DNA of 55,370 nt, taken from NCBI GenBank assembly GCA_002402295.1, contig DHFO01000021.1, positions 1 through 55,370 on the forward strand, read 5' to 3'. The stretch comes from Caldiserica bacterium UBA4822 (GTDB lineage Bacteria > Caldisericota > Caldisericia > Cryosericales > Cryosericaceae). Below the pieces are notes generated by a model. It worked only from the letters and a program-made list of their open reading frames with translations. It was not told the DNA's origin and made no database searches. Below, in pieces: positions 25,943-34,488 of this stretch; position 1 is the stretch's first letter; each line of letters begins with the position of its first letter. Both the position numbers and the translations under genes were made by a program.

Positions 25943-26725
25943 ATGGCTGCAGCGGCATACATTGATGCAGTGCGTCAAATGATCGACCGTATCGAGAGAA
26001 CTCAGATGGATGGAATCCTGAAAGGCGCTCAGCTGGTAGCTGACAGTGTGCAGGGTGGTGGCGTCGTGTTCGGCTTTGGGACGGGGCATTCTCACATGAT
26101 TGCTGAGGAGATGGTAGGCAGGGCCGGAGGTCTCGTCCAGGTGCAAGGTATTCTTGAAACGGAACTCATGGTCCACATCAACGAAACACAAGCCACCTAT
26201 CTTGAGCGCCTGCCCGGACTTGCTCATGTCTACTTGACGAATAACCCGGTTGAAGTGGGTGACGTCCTCGTGGTAATTTCCAATTCGGGACGTAACGCCG
26301 TTCCTGTGGAGATGGCAATGGAGGGTAGCAGGCTGGGCCTGAACGTCATTGCCGTGACGAATGTTGCACACTCACAAAGCACACCGTCCCGCCATCCGTC
26401 CGGAAAGCGGCTGTTTGAGGTGGCCGACCTTGTACTCGACACGTGTGGAGTTCCCGGAGATGCGCTCATTGCCATCAGTGGCAGTACATCCAAGGCAGGC
26501 CCGGGTTCGACCATCGCCGGAGCTCTGCTGGTGAACAGTATGATGGCAGAGGCCATCGAACTGCTGGTCGCGCGACGTGCGCTGCCGGGCGTGCTTCACA
26601 GCAGCAACAGCAATGACCGGGCAGGGGCGCTGGAAAACGCTGAGATAGCTTCTGAGTTCAGCAGGAGACTGTGTGGCCGCATTGTGCGGATGCAGCGGCG
26701 TGTGCGCGAGGACCTCGCCGATTGA
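25943..26725 (+). CDS. UPF0309-type SIS-domain protein (second copy)
   Basis: A 260-residue single-SIS protein related to that at 21216: FGFGTGHSHMIAEEMVGRAGG, VVISNSGRNAVPVEMAM, SRHPSGKRLFEVADLVLDT. It ends the amino-sugar operon and has a good ribosome-binding site (GAGGAGG). Two diverged copies suggest two related sugar-phosphate ligands or a heteromeric enzyme. Confidence 0.82.
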   Translation: MAAAAYIDAVRQMIDRIERTQMDGILKGAQLVADSVQGGGVVFGFGTGHSHMIAEEMVGRAGGLVQVQGILETELMVHINETQATYLERLPGLAHVYLTNNPVEVGDVLVVISNSGRNAVPVEMAMEGSRLGLNVIAVTNVAHSQSTPSRHPSGKRLFEVADLVLDTCGVPGDALIAISGSTSKAGPGSTIAGALLVNSMMAEAIELLVARRALPGVLHSSNSNDRAGALENAEIASEFSRRLCGRIVRMQRRVREDLAD

Positions 26726-26778
26726 CGCTCGAAATACCGGCTCACGCGGTGGTGACACCAGGAATGTATATCTGGTGC

Positions 26779-26806
26779 TTGACACCGTAGAGCACGCCGC
26801 TACAGT
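26779..26806 (+). promoter_or_regulatory. Sigma70-like promoter
   Basis: Consensus TTGACA (26779-26784) and TACAGT (26801-26806) are 16 bases apart. It would start transcription near 26814, before the small ORF at 26838 and the cblS-cbiR pair. Confidence 0.55.
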
Positions 26807-26837
26807 TATCGACAGTTGTCCGTCAGGGAGGTGGCTC

Positions 26838-27044
26838 ATGAACATCGACAACATGGTACATAAGGCCACTCGACCCGTCGAAAAGCATCGTGCTGTAAAG
26901 CGCAGGCCGGCAAGAGTGCGGCATCTGCAAAAGCAGCAGAAGTTATGGATGGCGTCGAAGGTCACTTGGCGCAGATCTGAGAAGAAACAAGGACCTGCGC
27001 CATTCCTTTGCCAGCCTCGTGAGTTTTCCTCGTGTCCCGTGTGA
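26838..27044 (+). CDS. Small basic protein, hypothetical
   Basis: A 68-codon frame with a strong GGAGG site seven bases before ATG 26838, directly downstream of a good promoter. The product is rich in Lys, Arg and Gln (RPVEKHRAVKRRPARVRHLQ, RRSEKKQGP) and has no family I recognise. It may be a small nucleic-acid-binding protein or a leader ORF controlling cblS, which starts 34 bases after its stop. Confidence 0.4.
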   Translation: MNIDNMVHKATRPVEKHRAVKRRPARVRHLQKQQKLWMASKVTWRRSEKKQGPAPFLCQPREFSSCPV

Positions 27045-27078
27045 TTCGGCGTTGCCCGGTACGGTGAGGGAGCCAGGC

Positions 27079-27813
27079 ATGGAGCGTGCACTGTCTGTGG
27101 CAACAGCGCGCGACGTCAGCGTCTTCCAGGTTGCCGGATTGTATCTTGTTGCTGCCTGCGACAGCCTCGGAGCTATTGGAAGGAAACCCTCGGACGTTGT
27201 TGCTGCCTCCGAACACATCTGTGGTTCGTACACACTGCGGGTCTGTCTCAGCGAGCTGGCTGCCGTCGGAGCATCGCCGATGCTGGTCATGTCGCTTGTG
27301 TCTAACGAGTGGGAACCTACCGGACAAGCAATCCTAGAAAGCATCAGGACGGAACTTGACGTCGAAGGCTATACCGACGTTGCCATCACAGGCAGTACCG
27401 AGGAAAACATGCCGACGACGATGACAGGCCTTGGAATTGCGGTGCTTGGAACAGCCCCGTCGCTTCGCTGGAGGAGGACGGGTGCAGGCGACAGCCTCTA
27501 CCTTGTAGGTCATCCATGGGTTGGCAACGAAGTGTTGGAACACGGCAGCCAATTGCTGACTCCGGCGGTCGTGAGGTTGCTGGCCGCGGATGACGCGGTG
27601 GGTGACTTTCTACCCTGTGGTTCGCGCGGCATCGCGCATGAGATTGACGTCCTGGAGCGTGAGACTGGCATGAAGGTACTACTGGACGAGTGCTGGCCAT
27701 ACCTCAACAAGTCGGCAGGTCCAGCCACGTGTGGTATTCTGACAGTGCATCGGCCACCGTTGTCCAGCCCCCTCGAACTTACCAGATTAGGCTCCATCGG
27801 GAAGGCGCAATGA
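27079..27813 (+). CDS. cblS: AIR-synthase-related protein, probable alpha-ribazole kinase
   Basis: A 244-residue protein of the PurM/ThiL (AIR synthase) fold. ACDSLGAIGRKPSDVV, AVGASPMLVMSLVSNEWEPTG, ITGSTEENMPTTMTGLGI, GSRGIAHEIDVLERETG and KSAGPATCG match my recollection of the alpha-ribazole kinase group. CblS phosphorylates alpha-ribazole salvaged for B12 assembly. The next gene, overlapping by 4 bases, looks like CbiR, whose reaction releases alpha-ribazole, which supports the assignment. Start: ATG 27079 with GAGGGAG seven bases upstream; a GTG at 27019 in frame has no site. A generic PurM-like role is the alternative. Confidence 0.65.
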   Translation: MERALSVATARDVSVFQVAGLYLVAACDSLGAIGRKPSDVVAASEHICGSYTLRVCLSELAAVGASPMLVMSLVSNEWEPTGQAILESIRTELDVEGYTDVAITGSTEENMPTTMTGLGIAVLGTAPSLRWRRTGAGDSLYLVGHPWVGNEVLEHGSQLLTPAVVRLLAADDAVGDFLPCGSRGIAHEIDVLERETGMKVLLDECWPYLNKSAGPATCGILTVHRPPLSSPLELTRLGSIGKAQ

Positions 27814-28511
27814 ACCTGGGGGCAACCTCCTGGCAGGATGCCGGAACCTACATCGACAATCTGCGGCTGCTTTCCGGGCATGTATCGTTCTGCGAACTGC
27901 TTGTCTACACGTGGAATGACGAGATTCAAGATCTGCTGGAGCGGGAGTGGGACGCCATGACGGCTCTCCTGAGCCTGTCTGTGCACCTTCCCGCTGACAG
28001 TACGGAGAACGCTGTCGCGGCTTTGAGGTTCTTTCAGGACCGGGAAGTGTTGCGGTTCACTGTCCATCCGATTGATGACACGGCGGCCCTTCGGACACTG
28101 CTTACTCTGGGTGTGAGGCTCGTGGGGGATCGCCTGTGCCTGGAGAACCTGGAGAACGATGTCTTCGAAACCGTCTATCCACAGGTAGAGGACATTCCCT
28201 TCTCGGTGACGCTGGATTACGGACACCTGCTGCTCACCCGCACGTCGCCCGACCTGTTCGCCGACCTCTATGGCGAGCGAGTCGGGGAGGTCCACTTCCA
28301 TGGCTGTGACGCAAGCAGGTGCCATATCCTGCCGGATGAGGCAACCCTTACTGGATTCATCGAATTCATGGACAGGAGATTTACTGGCAGGAGTGCGGAC
28401 ATGCCCGTCTGTGTCGAGACATTTGAGTGGCCGGTCACAAGGTCTATCCTGGACGCCTTTGCCCGAGCTCCGGCTGCAGCGGCTCCCGTGGAGGCTGACT
28501 CCTTGTTATGA
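27810..28511 (+). CDS. cbiR: Probable cobamide-remodelling phosphodiesterase (TIM barrel)
   Basis: A 233-residue protein of the AP-endonuclease-2/xylose-isomerase-like TIM-barrel superfamily. Family-like segments are the opening LGATSWQDAGTYIDNLRLLS, LSVHLPAD, LCLENLENDVFE, VTLDYGHLLLTRTSPDLF, VHFHGCDASRCHILPD and VCVETFEW; Glu, Asp/His and His residues in them would bind metal. CbiR opens cobamides at the nucleotide loop, giving cobinamide phosphate and alpha-ribazole, so the cell can replace a foreign lower ligand. The ATG overlaps the cblS stop (ATGA), and the 3' end overlaps the convergent ABC gene by 6 bases. A generic sugar isomerase is the alternative. Confidence 0.65.
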   Translation: MNLGATSWQDAGTYIDNLRLLSGHVSFCELLVYTWNDEIQDLLEREWDAMTALLSLSVHLPADSTENAVAALRFFQDREVLRFTVHPIDDTAALRTLLTLGVRLVGDRLCLENLENDVFETVYPQVEDIPFSVTLDYGHLLLTRTSPDLFADLYGERVGEVHFHGCDASRCHILPDEATLTGFIEFMDRRFTGRSADMPVCVETFEWPVTRSILDAFARAPAAAAPVEADSLL

Positions 28512-30266
28512 AGCTGGAGGCGGGGACGTTGCCTTGAGGCCTGTCTCCACGAGACGCCGGTATGGCCCGTCTGTATGGGCCATGAGGTCCCGGTGCGTCC
28601 CCTGTTCAACCAGTTGGCCACCCTCAAGGTAATAGATGGTGTCCGCGTCCTGAATCGTGGACAGCCGGTGGGCAATGACGAGGGTCGTGCGACCCTGCAT
28701 GAGGTTTTGGAGCGCCTCCTGGACCTCGTGTTCACTCTCAGCGTCAAGAGAAGCTGTGGCCTCGTCCAGCAGAAGCACGGGTGCATCCTGCAGCAGGGCC
28801 CTTGCTATGGCGATACGCTGTTTCTGACCGCCACTCAGATTCTGGCCGAGCTCTTGCAGAACCGTCTGATACCCATTGGGCAACTGCATGATGAAGTCGT
28901 GGGCATTGGCAGCGTGTGCCGCCCGTTCTACCTTTTCGGCGCCCGGGTCGGGCATGCCACCCACGATGTTTGCATAAACAGTGTCGCTGAAGACAAATGC
29001 GTTCTGCGGGACATAAGCAAACTGGCTTCGCCATACGGACAACTCATGGTCGTAGATTGAGTGGCCATCCACGGTGATGGTACCACGTCTGGGCCGATAC
29101 AGGCCGAGAATGAGCTTGAACAGGGTGCTCTTTCCTCCGCCCGATGGCCCGACGAATGCAGCCCTGTGGCCGGCGGCTACCGAGAAGCTGATGCTTTGCA
29201 GTGCGGCATCTTCCTGGGTTCTGTACGCAAAGGAGAGGTCGTTAACAGACAAGCCTGGTCCTGCCCGTGACTCACCGACAAGCGGTGGTCGTGGCAGACG
29301 AACGGGCTCGGGAGGCTCATCGAGGAGCTCAAGGACACGGACTGCCGAGGCGAGCTTGACCTGAAGGTCAGTGAGCAGGCTGGAGAGCTGACTGAAGAAC
29401 ATCGTTACTTCGTCTACCAGCTGGATGAGAGCGGCCAGCCTTGGAAGAAACGCCGGCTCGATCGCCACCCGTCGGGCCCCATACGCAATCAATACCAGGC
29501 TGACGACGTTGCCCATATTGTCGGTGAACGACCGCAAGGCGTCGTACCACCCCAGCAGAAGCCCCTCGTGGCGCTGAGCAAGACTGGAGCCGGCAAATCT
29601 CTGCAAAACCCAGTCCTGCAGGTTGAACGACCGCACGATGAAACTGCCGCGCGTCATCTGTCCTGTCTGACCCAGAACCTCTGCCTTTTTGCTCTGTGCT
29701 GCCTTAGCGTGTCGTTTCAGCGGGCCGAGGAGCGGAACTGTGATAAGAAACAGCACGGACGCGGCGCTGGTGATAAGCAGCCCAGAGCGCCAGTCGATGA
29801 TGAGCGCCAGAGCGATGGACCCGAGACCTCCTATCATCAGGTTGGAAAGGAGCTGCATGGTCTGAGCATAGAACTGGCCGATTGCAGCAACATCGTTGCC
29901 CAGCCTCGACTGGATATCTCCAGGGTCATAGCGTTCAAGTGTGGCTAGGGGAATGCGGCTGACCACTGTGAAAAATGCGCTGCGCAGGTGTCGTTCAGTC
30001 CTGGACGCGCCGCTGACGAGAGCGCGCCCCACAAGCAGTATTGCAACTGTTGCAAACAGTCCTATACCGACGAAGAGGACCACCGAGAGCAGCAATCCGT
30101 GCGAGTCCTCTTGCATGAGGCCCTTTGTAAACAGAGCAAGTGCCTCGGCGAACAGGGCGTTGACTCCGAGGTTGACAAGCCCTATACCGACGATCCCAGA
30201 GATGTACTGCCCTCGTGCGTCTCCAGCATATGAGAGCAGTCTGCGCAGGTTCGTCCAGCTACGCAT
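28506..30266 (-). CDS. ABC exporter half-transporter (membrane-ATPase fusion), second subunit
   Basis: A 586-residue protein: six membrane helices in residues 1-310, then the ATPase with Walker A VGPSGGGKSTLF, signature LSGGQKQRIAIARALL, Walker B VLLLDEATASLD and switch IAHRLSTI. It overlaps the preceding ABC gene by 8 bases and has CAGGAGGTG before ATG 30266. Together they form a heterodimeric exporter of the multidrug/lipid type. Motifs are canonical in this subunit. Substrate unknown. Confidence 0.88.
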   Translation of the reverse strand: MRSWTNLRRLLSYAGDARGQYISGIVGIGLVNLGVNALFAEALALFTKGLMQEDSHGLLLSVVLFVGIGLFATVAILLVGRALVSGASRTERHLRSAFFTVVSRIPLATLERYDPGDIQSRLGNDVAAIGQFYAQTMQLLSNLMIGGLGSIALALIIDWRSGLLITSAASVLFLITVPLLGPLKRHAKAAQSKKAEVLGQTGQMTRGSFIVRSFNLQDWVLQRFAGSSLAQRHEGLLLGWYDALRSFTDNMGNVVSLVLIAYGARRVAIEPAFLPRLAALIQLVDEVTMFFSQLSSLLTDLQVKLASAVRVLELLDEPPEPVRLPRPPLVGESRAGPGLSVNDLSFAYRTQEDAALQSISFSVAAGHRAAFVGPSGGGKSTLFKLILGLYRPRRGTITVDGHSIYDHELSVWRSQFAYVPQNAFVFSDTVYANIVGGMPDPGAEKVERAAHAANAHDFIMQLPNGYQTVLQELGQNLSGGQKQRIAIARALLQDAPVLLLDEATASLDAESEHEVQEALQNLMQGRTTLVIAHRLSTIQDADTIYYLEGGQLVEQGTHRDLMAHTDGPYRRLVETGLKATSPPPAS

Positions 30267-31980
30267 GAGGCACCTCCTGCATGTGCTGCATGCTCCAGAG
30301 TCTGGCGTACAGACCACCTGCCTTCAGGAGGTTCTCGTGGGTTCCCTGTTCAACGACCTGTCCGTCCCCGAACACCACAATACAGTCGAGGTCCTTGACC
30401 GTGCTGAGCCGATGCGCAACCGCGATGATGGTCCTGTCATAAGGTCCACGGGTGATAGCGGCGTACACCTTTTGTTCCATCTGATTGTCCAGCGCGGACG
30501 TAGCTTCGTCTAGGAGGAGAATCGGGGCGTCCCGTATAAGAGCCCGTGCGAGTGCAATGCGCTGGCGCTGTCCGCCGGACAGACTGCCCCCGGCTTCGCC
30601 GACGCCCGTCGCATTACCTTGTGGCAGGCCTGACACAAAAGCACACTGTGCTGCCTCGAGCGCGGCCGAAATCTCTTCCCCAGACGCATCCAGCCGTCCT
30701 GAGGCCACGTTCATCGTGATGGCATCGTCGAACAGAAAGGCATCTTGGTCGACGACAGCCATGATGGTTCGGAGTGCCTGGAGCGACCACTCTGATGTCG
30801 TGACTCCGCCGACACGAACCTCGCCTGCCTGGGGCTGGTACTCCCCGGTGAGCAGTCGCACGACCGTGGACTTGCCGGATCCACTCGCGCCGACAAGGGC
30901 GACCTTGTGTCCACGCGCTACCCGGAACGACACATCCCGGAGCTGCGGTTGCGGCATCCCCGGGTAGGTGAATGTGACGTGACGGAACTCGATGAGTGGT
31001 TCCGTATCAAGATTGCCGGTAATGCCTCCCGTCCGCTCCTGCGGAACGTCGAGAAGTTCGAGAACGCGAGCAGCTGCTGCTGTCTCTGCGTGGATCTTTC
31101 CGATGAGCCGCGGCATTTCCTGAAAGGGGAATGACAGGTAGTTGACAAGTTGAATGAATGCGATGAGCATCCCAAACTCTAGGTCTTGTCTCAAGATCAT
31201 CCAGCCGCCTACGGCGAAGACGACGACGAACGGCACAAGAGACAGTGCAGTCCCAACAGAGTAGAGTTTAGCGACCTGGCGGGCGGCAGCAAGCGAGTGG
31301 TCGAGCCAGTGGTCCAGGCTGCTCTCGTACCTGTGCTGAAGGACCCCGTTTATTCCTGCTGCCCTTGCGACCTCTGCTCCGGCAATGCCTTCCTGAACAG
31401 TTACACTGGCCTGTGCAAGGTCGGCCTGGGTAGCAGTAGCGAGGGGGCCGAGGGGCTTCGCCAACAGGGAGGAAACAAACAACAGGAGAGGAGTGACGGC
31501 AATGGAGGTGAGCGTGAGCAACCAGTTGTGCATGAACATGTACGTGGCGGCCAGAACCGCGGTCAGCGACTGGACGATGAACTGCGGAATATCGTCTCTG
31601 ACAAGCTGCTCGACGTGGAAAAGGTCGCCAGACATCCTTGAGGAGATTTCTCCGGAGTGCCACGTGTGCATTGCCTCAGCTGAAGCATGTGCAAGCCGGG
31701 CAGCGACACGTTCGCGCAGACGTGCCTGCAGCCGCTCACTGAACTGGCTCGCAAGCAGCTTTCGGAGGAATGTGGCTGTCATGCCCGCAATGACTACTAT
31801 GGCCCAATCCCTGATGACCCTTGTTGTGACGTCCTGTGGCTGTTTCCCGGTGATGCACGACCAGGCTTGTCCGAACAGGTGCGCCGCAGCGACCGTCGCC
31901 ACGGATGCCGTAACGCCGGCGACGGCCGCTGCGATGAACAGCCAGACCAAAGACCCACTTTGCCGGAGCAAGCGTTTCAT
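30259..31980 (-). CDS. ABC exporter half-transporter (membrane-ATPase fusion), first subunit
   Basis: A 573-residue protein of the same layout: membrane part in residues 1-310, Walker A VGASGSGKSTVV, signature GSLSGGQRQRIALARALI, Walker B ILLLDEATSALD and switch VAHRLSTV. The ATG at 31980 lacks a clear ribosome-binding site; it follows the nitroreductase gene by 75 bases on the same strand, so the three are probably one operon. Such pairs export drugs, peptides or lipids. Confidence 0.88.
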   Translation of the reverse strand: MKRLLRQSGSLVWLFIAAAVAGVTASVATVAAAHLFGQAWSCITGKQPQDVTTRVIRDWAIVVIAGMTATFLRKLLASQFSERLQARLRERVAARLAHASAEAMHTWHSGEISSRMSGDLFHVEQLVRDDIPQFIVQSLTAVLAATYMFMHNWLLTLTSIAVTPLLLFVSSLLAKPLGPLATATQADLAQASVTVQEGIAGAEVARAAGINGVLQHRYESSLDHWLDHSLAAARQVAKLYSVGTALSLVPFVVVFAVGGWMILRQDLEFGMLIAFIQLVNYLSFPFQEMPRLIGKIHAETAAAARVLELLDVPQERTGGITGNLDTEPLIEFRHVTFTYPGMPQPQLRDVSFRVARGHKVALVGASGSGKSTVVRLLTGEYQPQAGEVRVGGVTTSEWSLQALRTIMAVVDQDAFLFDDAITMNVASGRLDASGEEISAALEAAQCAFVSGLPQGNATGVGEAGGSLSGGQRQRIALARALIRDAPILLLDEATSALDNQMEQKVYAAITRGPYDRTIIAVAHRLSTVKDLDCIVVFGDGQVVEQGTHENLLKAGGLYARLWSMQHMQEVPHA

Positions 31981-32055
31981 TGAGGCGCAATCACAGTCGC
32001 AGTGCTGTCTGCCCGTGGCCTGCGAGCCACATGAAATTCCGCCGTGAAGCTGCGG

Positions 32056-32748
32056 TTACCACGACACACTGAGGCGACCGCGGCTGAGCCACCGGATGGT
32101 GGCCTTGCCAGTCAGTTGTCGCGCTGTAACCATCGCGTGGGCAGCACATATGCCAAGGTCGAGAAAGCGATCGCCCTCCGTGCTGATAACAACCTCGTTG
32201 TCGGAGACAACCTGGAATGTCCAGGGCTGTCGATTCACTGCGGAAGGTGCTAGACGCGCTGAATTCAGAACCGTGAGTACTATGGGCGAACAGTCCTCAG
32301 GTACAGGATTCGTCAGGAGCTTTTCCAGAGGTCTTCGCGTGTATCCGCGTGCCATCATGGCAGTTATTGCGGCACGCGGTCCTTCCCTGGAAGGGCGACC
32401 CACCGCAATCGAGCACGGACTTCCTGGGAGACGAACCGAGGCATACCAACATGTTCCCCAGCCGTTCGCGAGTAGCGCGAGCACAATTTGCTCCCCCTGG
32501 TACCCGTATTCCAATAGCTGCTCCTCGGAGGGATCGCATTGCGCGTACAGCAGTGTGCTGCAGCCCATGACCGACCGTTCCGCAAGAGCCCAATGCAGAA
32601 GGTGCCCCGATGATCGAAGAGGAACGGCCGAAGCAATTGCCCCTGCCACCTCCTCACGGTCACGTTCCGTCAGTGCGTGAGGCTCATATGCTCGTGTCGA
32701 ATGCCGTTCGCGGATAAGGCTGATGTAGTTCATGCGTGAACTGTCCAT
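32056..32748 (-). CDS. TM1586-type nitroreductase-like flavoprotein
   Basis: A 230-residue protein. RHSTRAYEPHAL near the start and LAPSAVNRQPWTFQVV near residue 165 are the FMN-binding loops of nitroreductases; having the second loop so late is typical of the TM1586 group, which is a fused, rearranged nitroreductase. GYQGEQIVLALLANGWGTCW is also characteristic. It would use FMN and NAD(P)H on an unknown substrate. Start: ATG 32748 with AGGGGA upstream; ATG 32733 is an alternative. Confidence 0.72.
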   Translation of the reverse strand: MDSSRMNYISLIRERHSTRAYEPHALTERDREEVAGAIASAVPLRSSGHLLHWALAERSVMGCSTLLYAQCDPSEEQLLEYGYQGEQIVLALLANGWGTCWYASVRLPGSPCSIAVGRPSREGPRAAITAMMARGYTRRPLEKLLTNPVPEDCSPIVLTVLNSARLAPSAVNRQPWTFQVVSDNEVVISTEGDRFLDLGICAAHAMVTARQLTGKATIRWLSRGRLSVSW

Positions 32749-32772
32749 AAGGTATCCCCTCAGCTGTTAACT

Positions 32773-32809
32773 CCAGCCGGGCAGGCATTGCTGCGCTGTG
32801 TCCGGCTGG
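32773..32809 (-). terminator. Intercistronic hairpin between hutU and the nitroreductase gene
   Basis: CCAGCCGG (32773-32780) and CCGGCTGG (32802-32809) are perfect 8-bp arms, and GCAG/CTGC continues the stem inside. No T-run follows, so a processing or attenuation element is as likely as a terminator. Confidence 0.35.
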
Positions 32810-32828
32810 TTCGTCGTGAGCGCATGCC

Positions 32829-34475
32829 TTACTTCAGAGATGGCATGCGGATGCCGTGGTCCTTTGCGAACTGGATGGCTGTAGGATAACCAGCATCGGC
32901 GTGCCGTACAATCCCGCTTCCGGGATCATAGGTAAGCACTCGCGACAGACGCCTGGCAGCTTCCTCCGTGCCATCGGCTACGATTACCATGCCTGCGTGG
33001 AGCGAGTATCCTATGCCAACACCGCCCCCGTGATGGACCGATACCCATGTGGCGCCACCAATCGTGTTGAGGAGAGCGTTCAGGATAGGCCAGTCCGCTA
33101 TGGCATCGCTGCCATCCATCATATTCTCAGTCTCCCGATTCGGCGAGGCAACCGATCCTGTGTCGAGGTGGTCGCGGCCTATCACGATAGGGGCAGTAAT
33201 CCTGCCAGACTTCACAAGGTCATTGATAAGCAGGCCGAACCGTTCTCGTTCCCCATATCCCAGCCAGCAGATACGCGAGGGCAGTCCCTGGAACTCGACC
33301 TGATCATGGGCCATCTGGATCCACTTCGTGAGGTGCGGGTCATACGCAAATTCTCTGAGGATGACATCGTCAGTCACCCAGATGTCCTTCGGATCGCCCG
33401 AAAGTGCCACCCAGCGGAAGGGCCCCTTGCCTTCCTCGAACAACGGACGGATGTACTTTGGCACGAACCCGTCGAACCTGAACGCATCCGTGTAGCCGTT
33501 CGACAGGGCCTGCCCGCGAATGTTGTTGCCGTAGTCGAAGACAATCGCGCCGCGATCCTGCATTCCTACCATGGCCCTGCAGTGTTCTGTAATCGCGTCG
33601 AGTGCGCGGCGCTGATATTCGGTCGGGTTGCTCTTGCGCAGTGCATAGGCTGCCTCAAGAGGTATGCCGTTGGGCACGTACCCGTTCAGGGTGTCATGAG
33701 CAGAGGTCTGATCGGTGACGACATCAGGAATGATACCGCGCCGCAGGAGTTCAGGGAAAACATCGGCGGCATTGCCCACGAGACCCACGGAGAGTGGCCG
33801 GCTCTCTGCAACGGCTTTTCTGACGAGTTCAAGGGCGCTGTCGAGGTCGGTCACCATGGTGTCCAGGTACCTTGTGTCCAGACGCTTCTGCAGTCGTGAC
33901 GGGTCACATTCCACGATGAGGCCCACACCGCCATTCATAGTGATAGCAAGCGGCTGGGCCCCGCTCATGCCTCCACAGCCGCCAGTCAGGACAAACTTGC
34001 CGTGCAGGTCCTTCCAGCCAGCCTCCCTCGCAGCAGCCGCAAGCGTTTCATACGTGCCCTGCAGAATACCCTGGGCTCCGATGTAGATCCATGAGCCAGC
34101 TGTCATCTGGCCGTACATCGTAAGGCCCAAATCCTCCAGCCGGTGAAACTCATCCCAGGTCGCCCAGTGGGGCACCAGCATGGAGTTGCTGATAATGACC
34201 CGTGGGGCGTCGGGTGTCGTTTTCCACACTGCGACCGGCTTGCCCGACTGGACAACCAACGTGTCATCAACATCCATGCTCTGGAGCGTTGCGATGATGT
34301 CACGATACGCCTGCCAGTTGCGCGCCGCTCTGCCTTCACCCCCGTAGACAATAAGTTCGTCCGGCTTCTCGGCAACAGCAGGGTCCAGGTTGTTCATGAG
34401 CATGCGCATTGGCGCTTCCAGCAACCAGCTCTTGCATGAAAGCTGAGTTCCGTGGGGTGCGTGAATAGGTTCCAT
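32829..34475 (-). CDS. hutU: Urocanate hydratase
   Basis: A 548-residue protein of normal length. LTGGCGGMSGAQPLAITMNG is the NAD+-binding region, VFDYGNNIRGQALSNG is strongly conserved, and the catalytic cysteine sits in RICWLGYGERERFG. It converts urocanate to imidazolonepropionate in histidine breakdown, in the cytoplasm. Start: ATG 34475 with CAGGAGGC upstream, 13 bases after hutH. hutI and the final hydrolase are not in the window. Confidence 0.96.
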   Translation of the reverse strand: MEPIHAPHGTQLSCKSWLLEAPMRMLMNNLDPAVAEKPDELIVYGGEGRAARNWQAYRDIIATLQSMDVDDTLVVQSGKPVAVWKTTPDAPRVIISNSMLVPHWATWDEFHRLEDLGLTMYGQMTAGSWIYIGAQGILQGTYETLAAAAREAGWKDLHGKFVLTGGCGGMSGAQPLAITMNGGVGLIVECDPSRLQKRLDTRYLDTMVTDLDSALELVRKAVAESRPLSVGLVGNAADVFPELLRRGIIPDVVTDQTSAHDTLNGYVPNGIPLEAAYALRKSNPTEYQRRALDAITEHCRAMVGMQDRGAIVFDYGNNIRGQALSNGYTDAFRFDGFVPKYIRPLFEEGKGPFRWVALSGDPKDIWVTDDVILREFAYDPHLTKWIQMAHDQVEFQGLPSRICWLGYGERERFGLLINDLVKSGRITAPIVIGRDHLDTGSVASPNRETENMMDGSDAIADWPILNALLNTIGGATWVSVHHGGGVGIGYSLHAGMVIVADGTEEAARRLSRVLTYDPGSGIVRHADAGYPTAIQFAKDHGIRMPSLK

Positions 34476-34488
34476 TGTGTGCCTCCTG

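Noticed and set aside
32773..32809. Strong rho-independent terminator after hutU
   Set aside because: The stem is good but no T-run follows on the minus strand, so it is listed only as an intercistronic hairpin.
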